The notes below the pieces were generated by a model. That model did not search any database. It was given only the letters and a program-made list of their open reading frames with translations, and was not told where the DNA came from. Positions 50,001 to 54,008 of a stretch of 64,000 nucleotides of DNA are shown here, one piece after another. How positions within the stretch are numbered: position 1 is the first letter of the stretch; every line of letters starts with the position of its first letter. The translations under genes were made by a program, and so were the position numbers. Source of the DNA: Sipunculus nudus (Eukaryota > Annelida > Sipuncula > Golfingiida > Sipunculidae); assembly GCA_026874595.1 (NCBI GenBank), contig CM049306.1, positions 11,867,019 through 11,931,018 on the forward strand, written 5' to 3'.

Positions 50001-51291
50001 CTACAGGTCTATATTAATGCCTGTCATATGCCACATTGGAATCGGGGGGTTTGATGTGCATTGACTAAACCAGTTACAAGTCATACAATCCCATTACATG
50101 TAGACCTAAGTATATACATTTGTGTAGACTTTCATATAAAGACAATTTGTTATATTTACAAATCTACTGATCAGGCCCATGAATCACTTCCTAACACAAA
50201 AAATATAGCACTTTTCTCCCACATGTTGTAAAATCTTTTCAACTAGACAGAGTGTGAATACCTTATTTCGCATATAACATACTGTTAACACATACTTAAA
50301 ATTTGCTGACAGTTCCATCTGTTAAACTTAACATGATCAGCTTTTTAAATTTTCCACTGTCATCATGGCAGTAAGTACTTGATCTGAGTCTCGTAGTACT
50401 AATTACCAAATTCTTGATATCCAAATTTTCAGACCTTGCAGTATTTGCTTCAGCAGCTTGTGAAAACATCATGAAACACTATGTGACTGCTGTCAGGTAG
50501 CCTTGTTGTATTTGGAGCTGTATTTCTAGGGCCATGAAACACTATGTGACCGATATGAGGTAGCCTTCTTGTATTTGGACCTTTATTTCTAGGTCCTTGA
50601 ACCATACTGGATTCCAAGCAGAAGACCTGCCATTGATGAGGTGCTGGGTCAGACAGAAGATTTATCAGTTTTCACTGGCTTTGCTAAGGTAAAACAAAGT
50701 GTTTAGCAAGAGGAGTGAAACCTGTCTGAAAGACCACCTGTCATATAAGACAACCTGTCTACTAAGACTGAAAGCATTTCTTTGGTTATACTAACCTTGT
50801 TGTATAAGACCACCTGTGAATTAAGACTACTTTTGGCCAGTCAGAAGGGTGGTCTAATTACACAGGTTACACTGTATATTGTCAGATAATGCTACAGTAT
50901 TGCCTGCAAATAATCTGATGAAACTGTGGTTGTGTTATTATATATCAAGTCATTAGAATATTTTTACAAAAGTTAAAGAGAAACTCAAAATATTGACAAA
51001 GGAAAGTGTTTGTGTATGGATTTTGTTTAACCAGACATATTATGAATATTTTGTGTAAGGGAATTCATATGTTTTGAAGATTTGTACAAAGAACTGAACA
51101 CATTTTTAGTTAATTATTTATACATTCTAAATATTTGTTGTATATTCGTAAATGTATGTTCTATTGTTTGAATGATTACTCCTTGTTTCCAGGCCACCGG
51201 CTTGCTGACACAACTTCAGGATTTTGAGAGCTACACCCTGTTTGCTCCAGTAAATTCATCCTTCAATAGTTCAGTGACATTGTGGAAAAAG
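3152..51291 (+). CDS. Stabilin-like EGF/FAS1 receptor gene, partial, 8 exons recognised
   Basis: Joining the eight exons (3152-3304, 7174-7269, 7573-7716, 9196-9341, 25734-25848, 28276-28353, 50593-50688, 51193-51291) gives 927 bases, or 309 codons, without a stop. All introns are phase 0 except intron 4, which is phase 2. Residues 1-110 form EGF-like modules with the CxCxxGYxGDGxxC pattern. Residues about 113-250 form a FAS1 domain with box 1 (YTLLVPSNAAM), the YH segment and box 2 (NGYIHLISKVLEP). A second FAS1 begins near residue 258 (YTLFAPVNSSF). EGF modules leading into FAS1 domains is the order of stabilins, large membrane scavenger and adhesion receptors. Several N-x-S/T sites fit an extracellular protein. 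The signal peptide, link domain and membrane segment are not in view. A different EGF-FAS1 protein cannot be excluded. Confidence 0.75.
3305..5253 (+). other. Intron 1, unique-looking part
   Basis: This is AT-rich sequence with poly-T and poly-A runs. No coding exon or named repeat was recognised before the Helitron-like element that starts at 5254. The rest of the intron runs to 7173. Confidence 0.5.
5254..6692 (+). mobile_element. Helitron-like non-autonomous element with tandem core (copy 1)
   Basis: The 5' end is TTGTATCTGCC followed by an inverted arm that ends in GTGGATACTG. The 3' end contains a GTGGATACAC-type segment and terminates in CCCGTATTCTAG. The flanking bases are A on the left and T on the right, with no target duplication. 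The core consists of about 280-base monomers, each with a GGTGGCGCCACC palindrome (exact at 5712, 5989 and 6384) and the phrase AAAATTTTGCATGTGTATA. The CTAG end, A/T flanks and lack of duplication match rolling-circle (Helitron/Helentron) insertion. No replicase is encoded. Confidence 0.65.
6693..7173 (+). other. End of intron 1
   Basis: No coding sequence or repeat was recognised except a short local inverted repeat around 7045-7135 (GGTCTGGTCCAG and CTGGACCAGACC). The segment ends in the acceptor GTTTATTGCAG at 7163-7173. Confidence 0.5.
7174..7269 (+). CDS. Stabilin-like gene, exon 2 (EGF-like)
   Basis: The exon has 32 codons, phase 0 to phase 0, with acceptor ATTGCAG and donor AAG|GTAGGT. 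It encodes RHCLCNDNFHGNGTYC, which completes the EGF module begun in exon 1. It then opens the next one with VCLQDNGGCHEK. It contains one N-glycosylation sequon (NGT). It was found by following the EGF cysteine spacing, because its open frame is short. Confidence 0.85.
7573..7716 (+). CDS. Stabilin-like gene, exon 3 (EGF end, FAS1 start)
   Basis: The exon has 48 codons, phase 0 to phase 0, with acceptor TTATCGTGAAG and donor AAG|GTCAGT. It ends the third EGF module (NCTCLPGYGGDGINC). It then starts the FAS1 domain with an amphipathic helix region (LNLEVNKHPEMNQFSELLK). A direct change from an EGF module to FAS1 is typical of stabilins. The open frame extends 5' of the acceptor, but that part is intronic. 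Confidence 0.85.
7717..9195 (+). other. Intron 3
   Basis: This 1.48-kb AT-rich intron holds a local tandem duplication near 8570-8625 (the phrase TTATTTATGTAAAC occurs twice). Nothing else was recognised. It ends in the acceptor TTTGTCATGCAG. Confidence 0.6.
9196..9341 (+). CDS. Stabilin-like gene, exon 4 (FAS1 box 1)
   Basis: The exon is 146 bases with acceptor CATGCAG and donor ATTGG|GTAAGC. It enters at phase 0 and leaves at phase 2. It encodes FAS1 box 1 as GNYTLLVPSNAAMLEFL, the counterpart of the usual YTVFAPTNxAF. It then encodes ENIVTFIG, the segment just before the conserved YH. The phase-2 end is matched exactly by the single leading base of the exon at 25734, so intron 4 is a 16.4-kb intron and not a gene boundary. 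Confidence 0.87.
9342..9976 (+). other. Start of intron 4
   Basis: No exon, RNA gene or named repeat was recognised before the inverted-repeat element that starts at 9977. Confidence 0.5.
9977..10157 (+). repeat. Left inverted repeat, ACGTTGG-rich
   Basis: After ATACCCAGC come repeated variants of ACGTTGGGCC(A/T)ACGTTGGATATA at about 9998, 10069 and 10138. The reverse complement of the same phrases fills 16650-16896. Confidence 0.7.
10447..10516. repeat. 70-bp (AAT)n/(ATT)n palindrome
   Basis: A run of AAT units passes directly into a run of ATT units, giving a perfect inverted repeat of about 35-base arms with no spacer. AT-dinucleotide tracts follow at about 10600-10697. Confidence 0.9.
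11120..11750. other. CpG-rich block
   Basis: CpG dinucleotides are frequent here (GCGCGGCATTCGCGGCGTACGCGG near 11537, split here as GCGCGGCATTCG and CGGCGTACGCGG; CGAACCCCGACCGCGC near 11421), while the surrounding intron is CpG-poor. The phrase GAAGGATGCGAACATCG occurs twice, at about 11270 and 11635. Open frames here are short and unrecognised. The block lies 1-3 kb upstream of DUF4806-like exons, so it may be their promoter. That is inference. Confidence 0.45.
12516..12732 (+). pseudogene. Possible upstream exon of the DUF4806-like gene
   Basis: After TTGACATGCAG an open frame encodes FNKQMVMCIEDMLKLR and then LSQSLSHLG-like text ending in WLDPEMTPMSG. DUF4806 proteins have a short helix of the form FxxxxLxxxxxLR and then a P-x-x-S-x-x-x-L-x-x-LxDPE segment before the LSxVGG core, so the resemblance is suggestive. 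The possible donor GCAG|GTCTAC does not give the phase needed by the exon at 14741. A stronger donor (CGCAAG|GTAAGC, 12830/12831) lies in another frame. Confidence 0.25.
13822..13902. repeat. (TA)n microsatellite
   Basis: This is a nearly pure TA repeat with a few TG interruptions. A 60-codon open frame of alternating Ile and Tyr here is an artefact of the repeat. Confidence 0.9.
14014..14072. repeat. (TA)n microsatellite
   Basis: This is a pure TA tract of about 59 bases. A short local inverted repeat of the ATCTTAAGAT type follows at 14128-14140 and 14172-14184. Confidence 0.9.
14741..14919 (+). CDS. DUF4806-like protein, core exon
   Basis: The acceptor ATAATCCACAG precedes VYHLSKVGGTNISEVVRGVL, and then comes SLMTNAVAKGLNWEGR. 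The LSxVGG, VRxxLxxLMTN and AxxxNWxGR elements are the recognisable core of the DUF4806 domain, a family of unknown function common in invertebrates. The exon ends at GTGTCAAT|GTGAGT. The next exon (15266) continues the domain but needs a different phase. One extra base lies just before the donor, so this copy is probably broken unless splicing differs. It lies in the same orientation within intron 4 of the stabilin-like gene and inside the inverted-repeat region. Confidence 0.6.
15266..15423 (+). CDS. DUF4806-like protein, last exon
   Basis: The acceptor TCTATGTTTCCCAG precedes a frame reading AVRENPLSKDATVDQVK and then WLRFTGDRDGG, which is the C-terminal AVRxN...WLRxAGDR part of DUF4806. 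A lysine-rich tail (KKDRTSKKIEKKAQQEKY) leads to TAG at 15421-15423. An AT-rich 3' region follows. The reading frame is clear, but splicing directly to 14919 would shift it and meet a stop within about 30 codons. Confidence 0.6.
15424..16629 (+). other. Non-coding region after the DUF4806-like exons
   Basis: A segment is internally duplicated: ATCTCAGATTTCAAGGA, AGAGTAG, TTTTATTC, TTTTTAAAC and TTATTTACATCAGT at about 15460-15535 recur at 16054-16128. Each is followed by CTTGGTCTAGCTT and ATAATTACATG. This looks like a decayed tandem duplication of a 3' UTR. No coding sequence was seen. Confidence 0.5.
16650..16896 (-). repeat. Right inverted repeat, ACGTTGG-rich
   Basis: Units such as GGTCCTACATTGG, CCAACGTTGGCCCAACGT and CCTACGTTGGCCCAACGT end in GCCAGCTGGGTAT. 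These are the reverse complement of the phrases at 9977-10157. Confidence 0.7.
17046..18500 (+). mobile_element. CAGCTGACTATxAGTC-family element, interrupted
   Basis: The start ATCAGCTGACTATGAGTCAT and ATCTGAGCTATAG matches the copy at 32486. The body resumes at 17880 with GTCTGTCTGTCTGTCC and the phrase CAGCATAATGTTAGATGTCC. It continues to a shared 3' segment (GTGACAGGTGTACAGTTA and a C-rich stretch at 18420-18460). Bases of about 17089-17878 have no counterpart in the other copy and look like a later insertion. Confidence 0.6.
17089..17878. mobile_element. ~790-bp insertion of unknown type
   Basis: Relative to the uninterrupted copy at 32511-32530, the phrase ATAGTTGTGGT before the insert is repeated as ATAGTGGT after it, suggesting an 8-11 base target duplication. 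No terminal inverted repeat or coding region was recognised. Confidence 0.4.
18501..19403 (+). mobile_element. Helitron-like non-autonomous element (copy 2), boundaries fixed by an empty site
   Basis: The element runs from TTGTATCCGCC to CTGTATTCTAG. A 5' palindrome has arms GTATCCGC and GCGGATAC, and GCGGATACAT-like text (here ACGGATACAT) recurs near the 3' end. The uninterrupted relative at 33440-33460 reads CTTAA|TTGTAATGC, and here the same words flank the element (ATTAA and TTGTAATGC). That shows insertion between A and T with no target duplication and a CTAG terminus, as expected for Helitrons. The core monomers carry decayed palindromes (GGTGGTGCCACC, GGTGGCACCATC). The minus-strand open frames here are repeat artefacts. 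Confidence 0.75.
19603..19895 (+). mobile_element. tRNA-derived SINE, complete
   Basis: The head has pol III box A (TGGTGTAATGG, 19612-19622) and box B (GAGTTCAAATCC, 19655-19666), and ends in CAGACCCCCA. A conserved body follows (CTCTGTCCACCCAGCAGTAG, AAATGGGTACC, GGGAAGGTAACCTG, ACTAGCATCCCATCC). The tail region reads ATTAGGCTTTGGTGTAAAAG. The body resembles the shared domain of molluscan MetaSINE-type elements; that sub-assignment is from memory and tentative. A reversed fragment lies at 2412. Confidence 0.85.
19896..22282 (+). other. Intron 4, no recognised feature
   Basis: There is only a weak local repetition at 20440-20600, where variants of AATCCAGACAAGGGGCCTTA recur about every 35-40 bases. 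No exon of the FAS1 domain is expected here, because exons 4 and 5 join exactly. Confidence 0.5.
22283..22480 (+). mobile_element. Helitron-like 5' end fragment
   Basis: TTGTATCTGCCAAGAGCGC followed by GCAGATATTG is the same 5' palindrome design as the full copies at 5254 and 18501, again preceded by A. The downstream body differs, and no CTAG end was located. Confidence 0.4.
22481..24107 (+). other. Intron 4, no recognised feature
   Basis: Only a tiny duplication (GTATTAAAAGGG twice, 22530-22558) was seen. Confidence 0.5.
24108..24394. repeat. 41-bp tandem repeat, 7 units
   Basis: The segment is 287 bases, exactly seven 41-base units. Each reads GTTTATCCACTGTCATCAAC, then TCAATTATATCAGAGTCCAT plus one base, with a few substitutions per unit. 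Confidence 0.92.
24650..25650 (+). mobile_element. Tandem-monomer element ending in 3' hairpin
   Basis: Five monomers of 156-159 bases start with GCCTAGAATCTT-like text at 24705, 24862, 25021, about 25178 and 25334. Each contains CCTTGGAAACCTGAAATTAG or a variant. A sixth is partial. The element ends with ATCATGGCCCAGGGGCCACTTGTT at 25627-25650 (GCCCAGGGGC hairpin, then ACTTGTT), the same terminus as at 1695 and 37731. The monomers are distantly like those at 988-1695. Confidence 0.6.
25734..25848 (+). CDS. Stabilin-like gene, exon 5 (FAS1 middle)
   Basis: The acceptor GTTATTTCAG and donor CAG|GTAAGT bound 115 bases. One base completes the glycine split from exon 4, then come 38 codons starting YHLVPQALSEQDLK, the conserved YH element of FAS1. 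TLNITTRRQ follows with an N-glycosylation sequon. Phase fit and domain continuity with exon 4 are exact. Confidence 0.88.
26132..26933 (+). mobile_element. Helitron-like element, GCCCTCAGC family
   Basis: The 5' end holds the palindrome GCCCTCAGC and GCTGATGGGC. The interior has a GTCCGTCCGTCC tract and two diverged monomers (GCGGGATATCTC-type phrases at about 26220 and 26523). The 3' end has GGAGGGC and terminates GCTGATATTCTAG, followed by T. A near palindrome TGTGGCGCCACC lies at about 26453. The design and the ATTCTAG|T end match the 5254 and 18501 copies, although the sequences differ. Confidence 0.55.
28276..28353 (+). CDS. Stabilin-like gene, exon 6 (FAS1 box 2)
   Basis: The acceptor TTTTCTGTGCAG and donor AAG|GTAGGA bound 26 codons, phase 0 to phase 0. 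They encode VLYINYAEVIKGDWLALNG and then YIHLISK, the start of FAS1 box 2 (usually NGxIHxIDxVL). Exon 7 continues with VLEP. The last 22 bases of this exon plus its donor are the seed of the adjoining tandem array. Confidence 0.88.
28332..31664 (+). repeat. Minisatellite of ~67 units copying a splice donor
   Basis: The unit is 50 bases, or 47 in about eleven places. It reads CTACATTCATCTGATCAGTA, then AGGTAGGATGCTTAAATCCC, then TCATC plus a variable AACAC, ATCAC or ATTTA. The first unit starts inside exon 6, and AAG|GTAGGATGC in each unit repeats the real donor at 28353/28354. Some units vary (CAGTATGGTAGG, CAGAAAGGTAGG). Larger blocks are duplicated too: 30980-31160 recurs 400 bases later. 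The array ends at GATCATTTGA. Confidence 0.95.
31665..32485 (+). other. Intron 6, no recognised feature
   Basis: AT-rich intronic sequence. No exon or named repeat was seen. Confidence 0.5.
32486..33560 (+). mobile_element. CAGCTGACTATxAGTC-family element, uninterrupted
   Basis: The 5' end reads TTAGCTCAGCTGACTATAAG and then TCATCTGAGCTATAG, an inverted pair. A (GTCC)n tract follows (32536-32572). The body shares CAGCATAATGTTAGATGTCC and GTGACAGGTGTACAGTTA with the copy at 17046. It serves as the empty-site reference for the Helitron-like insertion at 18501 (junction at 33446/33447) and for the insertion at 17089. Confidence 0.65.
33561..34394 (+). other. Intron 6, no recognised feature
   Basis: Very AT-rich. 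No supported gene. Confidence 0.5.
34395..35040 (+). mobile_element. Fragment of the CAGCTGACTATxAGTC family
   Basis: Phrases such as CATACAGTTAGATGTCTCCA, TTATGGGCCCAAACATAATA and ACCTTAAATTTTGCCCAACT match the body of the element at 32486. The 5' end is diverged (GAGCTCAGCTCCCCAGC) and the 3' end is missing. Confidence 0.6.
35041..37309 (+). other. Intron 6, one element terminus only
   Basis: At 36010-36042 the hairpin terminus GACCCATAGGTCCCTTGTT follows AGCTGAGCGTCGT, so a 3' end of the 988-type family is present, but its 5' end was not found. Nothing else was recognised. Confidence 0.45.
37310..37731 (+). mobile_element. Short hairpin-ended element (988-type)
   Basis: It begins TCAGCTGACTGTAAGTAATC and TGTCGAGCTATA. 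It ends CATGGCCCATGGACCACTTG plus TT at about 37710-37731. The length is 422 bases, with no coding. Confidence 0.55.
37732..38594 (+). other. Intron 6, no recognised feature
   Basis: AT-rich. No exon or repeat was recognised. Confidence 0.5.
38595..39270 (+). mobile_element. GTGAACCTGTGAGCTTA-family element
   Basis: TTTTAGTGAACCTGTGAGCT and the following 200 bases match 60149 onwards (shared GGAGCTAGCATCACCAAATT and AATCAGTCATCCAAAAAACT). The interior carries an exact GGTGGCGCCACC at 39054-39065. The 3' boundary is approximate. Confidence 0.6.
39384..39433. promoter_or_regulatory. Cluster of GTCTAGAC palindromes (Smad-site-like)
   Basis: GTCTAGAC occurs exactly at 39384-39391, 39397-39404, 39405-39412 and 39418-39425, with one mismatch at 39426-39433 (GTCTGGAC). 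Two abutting copies make the 20-base palindrome at 39395-39414. GTCTAGAC is the palindromic Smad3/Smad4 binding element known from vertebrates. Regulatory use here is inference, and a short tandem repeat of an 8-base unit is the alternative. Confidence 0.4.
39515..41963 (+). mobile_element. Helitron-like element with long tandem core (copy 3), 5'-truncated
   Basis: Homology to copies 1 and 2 begins near 39520 (GTCACATGTGAACTG). It runs through about eight alternating monomers and ends ACCCATATTCTAG|T. Exact GGTGGCGCCACC palindromes lie at 39715, 39993, 40140, 40269, 40419, 40972 and 41525. The 5' palindrome is absent. A 553-base internal duplication explains part of its extra length. Confidence 0.65.
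40335..41440 (+). repeat. 553-bp tandem duplication
   Basis: 40335-40887 and 40888-41440 match nearly base for base at an offset of 553. The encoded shadow frames are identical, and the only clear change near the end is CATCAGCC versus CATCTGCC. It is much more similar than neighbouring monomers, so it is recent or an assembly duplication. Confidence 0.85.
41964..43467 (+). other. Intron 6, short element termini only
   Basis: A terminus-like motif (AGGTTCGCATTAGGCCTGTA, then GGCCTTGTT) lies at 42110-42138 and recurs at 48552-48580. A repeat with GTGTCTGTCTGTCCGTCCAG lies at about 42845-43240, with two diverged monomers (ACCTTTCATCTTG at 42986, ACGTTTCATCTTG at 43132). No gene was recognised. 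Confidence 0.45.
43468..43975. mobile_element. TTAA-flanked MITE candidate
   Basis: The left end is TTAA-AGGGGCCCAATC. The right end, read inwards, is TTAA-AGAGGCATAATC, so the ends are inverted with 9 of 12 bases shared. TTAA on both sides fits a TTAA target duplication. The interior is CpG-rich and contains the perfect palindrome TGGTAAACAG-G-CTGTTTACCA (43801-43821). Overlapping short open frames on the - strand match no family I recognise. Confidence 0.4.
43976..45660 (+). other. Intron 6, no recognised feature
   Basis: No exon, RNA gene or repeat was recognised. Confidence 0.5.
45667..45895. repeat. ~115-bp tandem duplication
   Basis: ACTAGCATTATTCAATATTG at 45667 recurs as ACTAGAATTATTTGATATTG at 45782. 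The following TGGxTTATCCAGC, TTTACTGAGAGAxCTCCT and ATGTTAAAGATxCTA phrases are shared between the two copies. Confidence 0.75.
45896..46796 (+). other. Intron 6, no recognised feature
   Basis: Short open frames on both strands, none recognisable. Confidence 0.45.
46797..48386 (+). mobile_element. Chimeric Helitron-like element (copy 4)
   Basis: The first 130 bases start TTATATGCCCATCATATGAG and are unlike the other copies. From about 46926 (ACCGCGTTCGTTTCTGGAG) the sequence matches copies 1 and 2 to the end, TACCCGTATTCTAG|T. An exact GGTGGCGCCACC lies at 47607, with one-off versions at 47180, 47458 and 48012. The join suggests a recombinant or a nested insertion. Confidence 0.55.
48387..48547 (+). 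repeat. Flank shared with 63260-63420
   Basis: The 160 bases after the CTAG end here (TTTTTGTGTTGTGTGCACCC and onward to GTGTAATCTCAT) are nearly identical to the 160 bases after copy 5. The 5' flanks of the two copies are unrelated. Confidence 0.8.
48548..50469 (+). other. End of intron 6, mostly unrecognised
   Basis: It opens with two element termini (GGTTCGCATTAGTCCTGTAG plus GCCTTGTT ending near 48581, and the hairpin GACCTATGGGTCACTTG ending near 48671). After that nothing was recognised. Confidence 0.45.
50470..50595 (+). repeat. 63-bp tandem duplication carrying the splice acceptor
   Basis: 50470-50532 and 50533-50595 are two copies of the same unit (CATGAAACACTATGTGAC, GGTAGCCTT, TTGTATTTGGA, TTATTTCTAGG). 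The second contains the acceptor of exon 7 (AG at 50591-50592). The first contains an equivalent AG at 50528-50529. Splicing to the first would add 21 in-phase codons that end in TAG. Confidence 0.9.
50593..50688 (+). CDS. Stabilin-like gene, exon 7 (FAS1 end, next FAS1 start)
   Basis: The acceptor TTTATTTCTAG and donor AAG|GTAAAA bound 32 codons, phase 0 to phase 0. VLEP completes box 2 of the first FAS1 domain. A short linker YWIPSRRP follows, then the helix of a second FAS1 (AIDEVLGQTEDLSVFTGFAK). Its acceptor lies in the 63-base duplication. Confidence 0.87.
51193..51291 (+). CDS. Stabilin-like gene, exon 8 (second FAS1, box 1)
   Basis: The acceptor CTTGTTTCCAG and donor AAG|GTAGGA bound 33 codons, phase 0 to phase 0. 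It encodes ATGLLTQLQDFESYTLF and APVNSSFNSSVTLWKK. YTLFAPVNSSF is FAS1 box 1 of the second domain. The next exon, expected to carry the YH segment, was not found in the remaining 12.7 kb. Confidence 0.87.
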
Positions 51292-52010
51292 GTAGGACAT
51301 ATATTTTATTATCCAGTCTAACATATTTATAAACATTTTGCCGCTTTAAATTTTGCAGATTAACTATTAGGGGTGAAACAATGCATCAAAGCCATTCAGT
51401 TAAATTGTAATTGATTCATATATTGCGATTAATTGTTTTCAATTATTATTATTTTGCAACTACCATCCTTATACTCTTGGTGAGCTGTCAACTTTGATGG
51501 AACACACTGTGGTGTCAAGACAATTTTATACATATGTCGTAAAGTTCTAGTTTTAATGCTTGCCAGTAAATCCTTCCACTTGCATTGAATCAAAATGGGT
51601 AGGGATAAAAAGAGGGCAAGCTATATTGTTCCATTACTAGCTGTAATGCACTCAGTGTGGTAAAATATTCCCCCCCCCCTTCTGTAGAACAGGGAACATT
51701 AATAAGGGTTTCTCTGTCTGTCTGTCTTTCTCTCTGTCTCTCCCTCTGTCTAGCTGTCTTTCCACCTGTCAGGTTTTGTTTCCATGTGATAACTTTCCTA
51801 AATATTGTCCGATTTCATTCAGATTTGGGTCAGTGATTTTTCTTAATCAGACCTTGGTTGGGATTGGTTTTTGAGTGTCTTTCTGAAAAATAATTCTCAT
51901 CAGGTCAAAGGCAAATTATAAAATTTTTGTCCAATTTCTCAGTGTGTTTTAGTTAAATGTTCTCCTGCAGATGTCGTCACATGTCTTTTTTTCACAATGT
52001 GTTTTTGTTT
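51292..52010 (+). other. Intron after exon 8, no recognised feature
   Basis: There is a (CTGT)n-rich stretch at 51716-51770 and a C9-10 run at 51671-51680. No exon was seen. Confidence 0.5.
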
Positions 52011-52372
52011 TTAGCTCAGTTGACTGTAAGTCATCTGAGCTTTAGCAATCACTCTTGTCCTTCGTCGATACAGTTGTCCAGCCGTCCGACCATCTGTCCC
52101 TAACAGGGCACTAATTGGACTGCTGGACCTGGAATCTTCTAAGTTGATATCCAGAGAGGTCCATGAAGAATCTCCTTGGAAACCTTGAATTAGGTCTCTG
52201 TTACCGATATTCTTCTATGTGGCTCCGAAGTACCCCCCAGAATAAAGGAAGATTTGATACAAAAGCTGAACAACTAATGCATTGAACACCATACTTCTTT
52301 GCATGGATATTGATCATGGAGTGTTCCATCAGTTTCTGCAGATTGCTGGTGCCACCTATATTTTATCATTTT

Positions 52373-52691
52373 TTATCCAGCCACACACACACGCACTGTT
52401 ATGTAAACAAAGAGACCAATGTTGTCTATAATGTCATTTATTAAATGACCTAAGAAATATAAAAAATACTTGGCAGTGCCATAACACAAGTCTACAATCC
52501 AGGCTGAGAATAAAAAGTCTTTATACACAGAGTCCTTGGTTTGATGGCCTGGATGCTGATGCATAACATAGAACAATTGAAACAGATTTAAGAGGAGCAC
52601 TGCCAAATTAACTACATCACAACATATATACATATATACAAAGTGGACAAATCACATGTGATAAAAGTGATGGGGGGAATTCAAAAATGGC
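52373..52691 (-). repeat. Split direct repeat B2
   Basis: 319 bases from TTATCCAGCCACACACAC to TTCAAAAATGGC, matching 53082-53400 except for two substitutions (CACACGCAC/CACATGCAC, CTAAGAAA/CTAGGAAA). An 86-codon frame is open in both copies and could be chance. Confidence 0.92.
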
Positions 52692-52775
52692 GCACAAGCG
52701 TTAAGAAGGCTTATTACAACAAGTACAAATTAATAATTTATATACACACAATGGGTGGAGGATGGGAGGTGGCGG

Positions 52776-53083
52776 AAAATATAAAAATCTAGCGACTGGT
52801 TCTGCTTGAAGCCAGGAGCTGAGTGACCAGTGACTCAGCACTGGGGTAAAGATTAGGGCTTTGTACATGCGCAGTAAAGCACTAGCAGAGAGAGGGGGTG
52901 AATAACGGCCAATCAGCAATAAAATAGAATGACCAGTCAGAACCAGATACTGTTGACCTTTTAACCTAAAGAGCGTCCATCCAGGCTGTACCAGGATCCT
53001 ATCTATGTGACCTAAAAACCAACAGTGCGTGATGTGGTACTGAATAAATACTTCAATGGTCCTCCGACCTTTAAAGGTTATTT
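52776..53083 (-). repeat. Split direct repeat A2
   Basis: About 308 bases from AAAATATAAAAATCTAGCGA to TAAAGGTTATTT, matching 59515-59822 with about five substitutions. It abuts B1 directly. Confidence 0.92.
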
Positions 53084-53400
53084 ATCCAGCCACACACACA
53101 TGCACTGTTATGTAAACAAAGAGACCAATGTTGTCTATAATGTCATTTATTAAATGACCTAGGAAATATAAAAAATACTTGGCAGTGCCATAACACAAGT
53201 CTACAATCCAGGCTGAGAATAAAAAGTCTTTATACACAGAGTCCTTGGTTTGATGGCCTGGATGCTGATGCATAACATAGAACAATTGAAACAGATTTAA
53301 GAGGAGCACTGCCAAATTAACTACATCACAACATATATACATATATACAAAGTGGACAAATCACATGTGATAAAAGTGATGGGGGGAATTCAAAAATGGC
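53082..53400 (-). repeat. Split direct repeat B1
   Basis: 319 bases, the partner of 52373-52691. It directly abuts repeat A2 and is separated from the recombinase frame by about 600 non-coding bases. Confidence 0.92.
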
Positions 53401-54008
53401 CACCGCTGGGTCTTTAGATCCAGCTCCCCCCACACAATGGAACAATGAAGGAAAAGAAGGAATTATAGATAACAGAAGAAAACATAATGAAATTCTGAAG
53501 CATAAAAAGAATGTCACCTACTTAAAGGTCCCCAGGGGCAGGGGTGTATATGTATTGCTAACAGTGTATGCCAACTGGCTCCAGTCAAATACAGGATGCC
53601 AAGAATAAATATCAAAGTATTATGCTGAGCGAATGACATAGTTATACACGTAATTATACATCATGATAAACATCCGAATAGTTGAAGTGAAACCTGAGCT
53701 CCAGTCGAATACAGGATGCGAGGTTACACTAACATATGTTTAAGACTGCCCAGTGCCAACATGATGAAAAGCTGGAACAAACTCTCCAGTCAAATACAAG
53801 ATGAGTTTGTCCTTAACATTGCCATTGACTCTGAGAAGACTTAACAGGTTAAATAGTAAGTTGAGTTATAGGCTAATGTTGTACATAAGGAATATGATAA
53901 ATTAACGACAGTTCTTTAGGGGATCAACAGAGAGTGTAACCTTCAGTCAAATCCAGAAATGATAACACCCTCCAAATTTGGAAAAATAGATGAAAATTAT
54001 ATGAAAAA
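53401..54008 (-). other. Ngaro-like element, 3' non-coding part
   Basis: Between the recombinase frame and repeat B1. The phrase CTCCAGTCxAATACAGGATG recurs four or five times on the + strand (53580, 53700, 53786 and 53943 in variant form), spaced about 80-160 bases. No open frame was recognised. Confidence 0.5.

Noticed and set aside
52373-53342. 86-codon hydrophobic frame present in both B repeats, and a 70-codon frame in both A repeats
   Set aside because: The frames are duplicated because the DNA is duplicated, so their repetition is no evidence of coding. No start or motif was recognised.
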